Assembly: GCA_965284565.1 (NCBI GenBank)
Contig: OZ260100.1
Span: 3,224,001 to 3,288,000, forward strand
DNA from: BRH-c54 sp965284565
GTDB taxonomy: Bacteria > Bacteroidota > Bacteroidia > Flavobacteriales_E > Vicingaceae
Direction of reading: 5' to 3'
Length of the DNA: 64,000 nt
Every line of letters begins with the position of its first letter. Position 1 is the stretch's first letter. This document shows positions 61,308 through 64,000 of this stretch, one piece after another. Below the pieces are notes generated by a model, which worked only from the letters and a program-made list of their open reading frames with translations, did no database searches and was not told the origin of the DNA. Position numbers and translations under genes: made by a program.

Positions 61308-61676
61308 ATGGCACTATCCACCAACTGCCGAAACCCGGAATGCAACAAGGTTTTCCAACGAAAAAACAGTAAGAAAATTTATTGTTCTGGTTATTGCAAA
61401 AACAGGGCGAATTATATCAAGTTTTCAATTGAAAATGCACAAGAAGTTTTATGGCAGAAAAACTACAAAAAAAATATAAAAATAGTAGACAGTATTTATA
61501 CTAACGGAGTAAGTAAAGTTTTTAAAATCACATTAGATCAAATAGGATTTGATAAAAATTATCTTAAAAACAAAAAAAAGACAGATAAGGGAGTAGCATA
61601 TTTTGAAGTTGGTATGTACTGGCTTATCGATTATTCTTTAGAAGAATATGAAATTCAAAAAATTCCTACAAAATGA
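61308..61676 (+). CDS. small protein with N-terminal zinc-finger-like Cys motif
   Basis: 122 residues. NCRNPECNKVFQRKNSKKIYC and SGYCKNRANY carry the pattern C-x4-C-x13-C-x3-C, given here in two pieces, which should bind one zinc. The remaining part (about 45-122) has alternating strands and helices with no known motif. Such proteins follow excisionase-like genes in Bacteroidota islands. Its stop overlaps the next start by four bases. Confidence 0.75.
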   Translation: MALSTNCRNPECNKVFQRKNSKKIYCSGYCKNRANYIKFSIENAQEVLWQKNYKKNIKIVDSIYTNGVSKVFKITLDQIGFDKNYLKNKKKTDKGVAYFEVGMYWLIDYSLEEYEIQKIPTK

Positions 61677-61900
61677 ATGAGACTAACTTTAGTGAAGCTT
61701 TTATTAAAGCGAACCAAAAAGCCAATATTTTTATTGCTGATATTGATAACCCAATATACCTATCGGATATAAGAAGAAAACAAAATAATACTTTTATAAT
61801 TGTTGGCATAATTGCTATATCATTATATATAGCTTTTTCCGTTTACCAAGCAAAAGAAGAAACTGAAAAAAGAGCATCGAAATTCAAGCATTATCAGTGA
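61673..61900 (+). CDS. small single-pass membrane protein
   Basis: 75 residues. A polar N-terminal half (MNETNFSEAFIKANQKANIF) is followed by one membrane helix (about 42-60: FIIVGIIAISLYIAFSVY) and a basic end. The start overlaps the zinc-finger gene's stop (ATGA). Function unknown; it belongs to the island operon. Confidence 0.65.
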   Translation: MNETNFSEAFIKANQKANIFIADIDNPIYLSDIRRKQNNTFIIVGIIAISLYIAFSVYQAKEETEKRASKFKHYQ

Positions 61901-61932
61901 TTATTAATGAAAAACGATGAGTGATGGTGAAA

Positions 61933-61972
61933 AGTGTTTGTAAACACTGATAATCGATTTTCAGCGATTTTC
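61933..61972. repeat. 16-base palindrome next to a direct repeat
   Basis: AGTGTTT-GT-AAACACT (61933-61948) is a perfect palindrome. Ten bases on, CGATTTTCA occurs twice ten bases apart (61955-61963 and 61965-61973 approximately). They fill the 162-base gap between two island genes. Confidence 0.6.
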
Positions 61973-62009
61973 AACAATTCATTAGTTGCAAGAAAAATCA
62001 ATAAATTGC

Positions 62010-62041
62010 TTGTTAAGAAAACATATTTTTTTTTATCTTTA
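62010..62041 (+). promoter_or_regulatory. promoter of the 43-residue peptide gene
   Basis: TTG (62010-62012), 21 bases, TATCTTTA (62034-62041), one mismatch to TAnnTTTG. Expected start of transcription is about 15 bases before the ATG at 62063. Confidence 0.45.
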
Positions 62042-62062
62042 TGTCATTAAAAAACTAAAAAA

Positions 62063-62194
62063 ATGTTATTTCAAGAAAGAGCAAAAATAGCAAAGAAAGC
62101 CTTAGCCAAACAGAAAGGGTTAACCTATGAAGAAATGTTAGCAATACAAAAGAAGGCAGACAGTCAATCAAAAACCAAAAAGAAAACTAAATAA
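62063..62194 (+). CDS. small basic peptide of the island
   Basis: 43 residues: MLFQERAKIAKKALAKQKGL continues with TYEEMLAIQKKADSQ and ends in a Lys-rich tail. It is amphipathic and about one third lysine. A promoter lies just upstream and a strong terminator starts right after the stop, which supports a real, separately expressed gene. Function unknown; a nucleic-acid-binding or regulatory peptide is possible. Confidence 0.6.
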   Translation: MLFQERAKIAKKALAKQKGLTYEEMLAIQKKADSQSKTKKKTK

Positions 62195-62196
62195 AC

Positions 62197-62229
62197 AAAA
62201 AAGCCAACAAGTTAATTGTTGGCTTTTTT
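62197..62229. terminator. strong terminator after the small basic peptide gene
   Basis: AAAAAAGCCAACAA, loop GTTAA, TTGTTGGCTTTTTT: a perfect 14-base stem with T-run. Confidence 0.9.
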
Positions 62230-62273
62230 GTCATAAATAAAATATTAATTAAATTGCTCAAAAATTAAAGACT

Positions 62274-62696
62274 ATGGAAAAACTAAACTTTCAAGAATTA
62301 CGAAATGATATTTTAAAACAGATTCATACAATAACAGCTATTGAAAATCAGGGGTCAGAAATAATAAAAAATCAACGATATGAATTAGCTGAAAAATTTA
62401 GAGCCGAAAGTAATTTACCTGAACTTAGAAGCGAATTAAAAAATAGCATTAAAGAGTGGAATGATAATGTAAATTCATTAGAACTTATTGCTGAAAATAT
62501 TGACTTTATAAAAGCATCTAAGCAATTTTTAAGTCAGTTTGAAGATAACACACAAGAGTTTAATCAACTAATATTTGATGAAATAGAAAAACTTTCTGAA
62601 GCCAGACAAACTGCTTTAAGTAATAAGGATTTTAAATTAGCAGGTCAGTTGGTTGATAAATCAGTTGCTTTAAAGCAAAAATTGGAATTAAAATAG
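62274..62696 (+). CDS. helical island protein with UVR-like motif
   Basis: 140 residues, all-helical and probably coiled-coil. The C-terminus SEARQTALSNKDFKLAGQLV followed by DKSVALKQKLE resembles the UVR motif of UvrB/UvrC and protein arginine kinase activators (ALxxxDFxxAAxLRDxIxxLK). A second, weaker copy is IIKNQRYELAEKFRAE near residue 35. UVR motifs mediate protein contacts; partner unknown. Confidence 0.65.
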   Translation: MEKLNFQELRNDILKQIHTITAIENQGSEIIKNQRYELAEKFRAESNLPELRSELKNSIKEWNDNVNSLELIAENIDFIKASKQFLSQFEDNTQEFNQLIFDEIEKLSEARQTALSNKDFKLAGQLVDKSVALKQKLELK

Positions 62697-62760
62697 AAAA
62701 CATTAGAGAAAAAATAGTGAGCATTCAGATAAAAATATCACCTTGAAAAACTAAAAAAAA

Positions 62761-63009
62761 TTACCATTTCATAATTTCTTCCGAAATGTCTGAAGCTCTT
62801 TTTCTGAAATTAATGAGCAAACTTGGGTTATCAGAATTTAGGTGTTTTATTTCATTTATATAATCTTTTAGAGCAGCTATTTTCTTACTCACATTATTAC
62901 ACGCTTCTTTTTCCCCTGCTGTTAGTAGCTTACTCTCTTTTAACGCTTCTTTCTTTTCTTTGAATAAGGCATCAACAACCTCAACAATTACATAAAGTTC
63001 TTCTTCCAT
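62761..63009 (-). CDS. hypothetical coiled-coil protein
   Basis: 82 residues, acidic at the start (MEEELYVIVEVVDALFKEKKE, cited here in part) and helical throughout. No motif recognised. It is the last minus-strand gene before the convergent UVR-like gene. Reading frame and composition look real, but function cannot be assigned. Confidence 0.55.
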   Translation of the reverse strand: MEEELYVIVEVVDALFKEKKEALKESKLLTAGEKEACNNVSKKIAALKDYINEIKHLNSDNPSLLINFRKRASDISEEIMKW

Positions 63010-63138
63010 AGTGAGCCTGCGAAATTAGAAAGAAGTTTTATATTTATTTAAAAATAAAATATATTTCATTTTGGAGAATCTATAGTCAAACTTTTCATTA
63101 ATTCAAGCTTAGTATAGTGTTGGGCGTATTCGTAGAGT

Positions 63139-63726
63139 TTATCCATTTTTAATAAAATCTATATTGATTTCATCATTGAATTTATTTATCAGTTCAGGTA
63201 ATGTAAGGACATTAATATTTAACATATCACAAATGGATGGTATTTTTTGAAATACTTTAAGGTCATTTTGTGCTTTTGTTTCTTCTGTCACCAAAAATAT
63301 TTCTTCAAATGTCCCTTGATGATTATGATTAAAGCAATAGATAATGAGTTTAGCATCTGCCGAGTTAAGCCATTCTTCTTTTTTTAATTCAAACTGAACG
63401 TCAGAAAGTTTATTTTTAAGTACGCCTATAGGAAATTGATTTTCAACTTGCCTAAGAAATTTTTCAGGTTTTGCAGCAATTAATTCATCGGTTTTTAAAG
63501 GAATCTTGAATTGCTTTTTGAAATCTTTATCTTCTAAAAAGTCAAGTTTCTTTAAAACCAACCCATCAGATTGAAACTTACATTCCGTAAGAACTGCATC
63601 TAAAATGATAATATCACCAATTTGTATTTTTTTCTTTACTAATTCATAAAGATTATTATTTGCATCAAATGGTAAGTAATAACGAACCAGTGCATTAAGC
63701 GAATTGGTATCTATTACTACTCTCAT
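63139..63726 (-). CDS. PIN-like domain protein, DUF4411 type
   Basis: 195 residues. MRVVIDTNSLNALVRYYLPF holds the first acidic residue of a PIN nuclease (VIDTN), IGDIIILDAVLTECKF the second region (Glu), WLNSADAKLIIYCFNHN the third (SADAKLI) and FLVTEETKAQND the last acidic strand. The layout fits DUF4411 proteins, predicted RNases of toxin-antitoxin-like pairs. Its start overlaps the stop of the upstream gene by four bases, as expected for a two-gene module. Confidence 0.8.
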   Translation of the reverse strand: MRVVIDTNSLNALVRYYLPFDANNNLYELVKKKIQIGDIIILDAVLTECKFQSDGLVLKKLDFLEDKDFKKQFKIPLKTDELIAAKPEKFLRQVENQFPIGVLKNKLSDVQFELKKEEWLNSADAKLIIYCFNHNHQGTFEEIFLVTEETKAQNDLKVFQKIPSICDMLNINVLTLPELINKFNDEINIDFIKNG

Positions 63727-64000
63727 TGAATAAATCTGTTTAATTTATCAGGTTTGATATTCAACCTTTTACAAACTTCTTGCTCATTGATAATTCCTTC
63801 GTAAAAAGCAGTTTGGATTGTTGAAATCAACAAGGGAGAGTTAATGGGTTTCGGACTTGAACCACCTGGCTTTTTACCCATTTCTATTTCACGCTCTCTT
63901 TGTTTTTTTTCTGCTTCTTTTCTTGCTTTATATTGTTCTTCTAAATCGGTTTTTACCTTATTGTAATTAGTATTGGAAATTTGATTTTTAAATAGAAGTC
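63723..64000 (-). CDS. partial upstream partner of the PIN-domain gene
   Basis: The 3' end of a minus-strand gene that runs off the window, at least 91 residues. A charged helical stretch (KARKEAEKKQREREIEMGKK) leads to a Pro/Ser linker (PGGSSPKPINSP) and a C-terminal helical domain (TAFYEGIINEQEVCKRLNIK, then PDKLNRFIQ) that looks like a small DNA- or protein-binding fold. It overlaps the PIN gene in ATGA. By position it is a candidate antitoxin, but I recognise no family. Confidence 0.6.
   Translation of the reverse strand, partial: LLFKNQISNTNYNKVKTDLEEQYKARKEAEKKQREREIEMGKKPGGSSPKPINSPLLISTIQTAFYEGIINEQEVCKRLNIKPDKLNRFIQ

Noticed and set aside
63066..63146. 26-codon frame MDKLYEYAQHYTKLELMKSL downstream of the PIN gene
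   Set aside because: Overlaps the PIN stop with a plausible ATG, but nothing else supports it; left as an open possibility.

Overview
The window is AT-rich DNA that looks like a marine or aquatic Bacteroidota (Flavobacteriia-type) chromosome. Pointers are the C-terminus of NqrF, a SpoIIE-type phosphatase with the AKRIQSAIL linker, three type A/B type IX secretion (T9SS) cargo proteins plus a large probable one, promoters with a TAnnTTTG -7 box, and palindromic intergenic repeats of the Bacteroidota style. No rRNA, CRISPR array or complete transposase is visible. The genus cannot be fixed from the sequence.

Layout. 0-5.7 kb: nqrF end, phosphatase, a short SSB, a DUF302-rhodanese-rhodanese operon behind a Crp/Fnr-like palindrome, and miaA. 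5.7-8.4 kb: a GT2 enzyme and a HisH/HisF-like pair of the acetamidino-sugar type. 8.5-17 kb: secreted T9SS proteins, rsmI, and a 74-residue protein with a PIDGG C-terminal sorting signal. 17.5-29.3 kb: a long minus-strand exopolysaccharide operon (wzc-like kinase, Wzm/Wzt-type ABC exporter, DUF4915 protein, methyltransferase, epimerase, four glycosyltransferases). 29.4-30.4 kb: an exosortase and its partner membrane protein, divergent from wzc. 30.4-43.5 kb: two sulfotransferases, N-acetyl sugar amidotransferase, glycosyltransferases, Wzy-like polymerase, a very AT-rich membrane protein next to a MITE-like element, acyltransferase and polysaccharide deacetylase. 43.6-52.2 kb: carbamoyltransferase followed by the SpoIIM / DUF4129 / DUF4350 / MoxR / DUF58 operon. 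52.2-58.5 kb: housekeeping genes (RecX, MFS, QueD-like, MOSC, SDR). 58.6 kb to the end: tRNA-Lys(UUU) with a tyrosine recombinase and small accessory genes, i.e. one end of an integrated genomic island.

How they work together. The 17.5-43.5 kb region would make, modify (methyl, sulfo, acyl, amidino, deacetyl) and export a surface polysaccharide. The exosortase sits inside this locus, as exosortases usually do. The PIDGG protein 16 kb away has the signal peptide / short motif / short hydrophobic stretch / basic tail expected of an exosortase substrate, so the window probably holds both enzyme and a miniature cargo. The HisH/HisF pair and the amidotransferase, 23 kb apart, form one three-component sugar amidine-forming enzyme set. 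Four families of intergenic palindromic repeats punctuate the operons.
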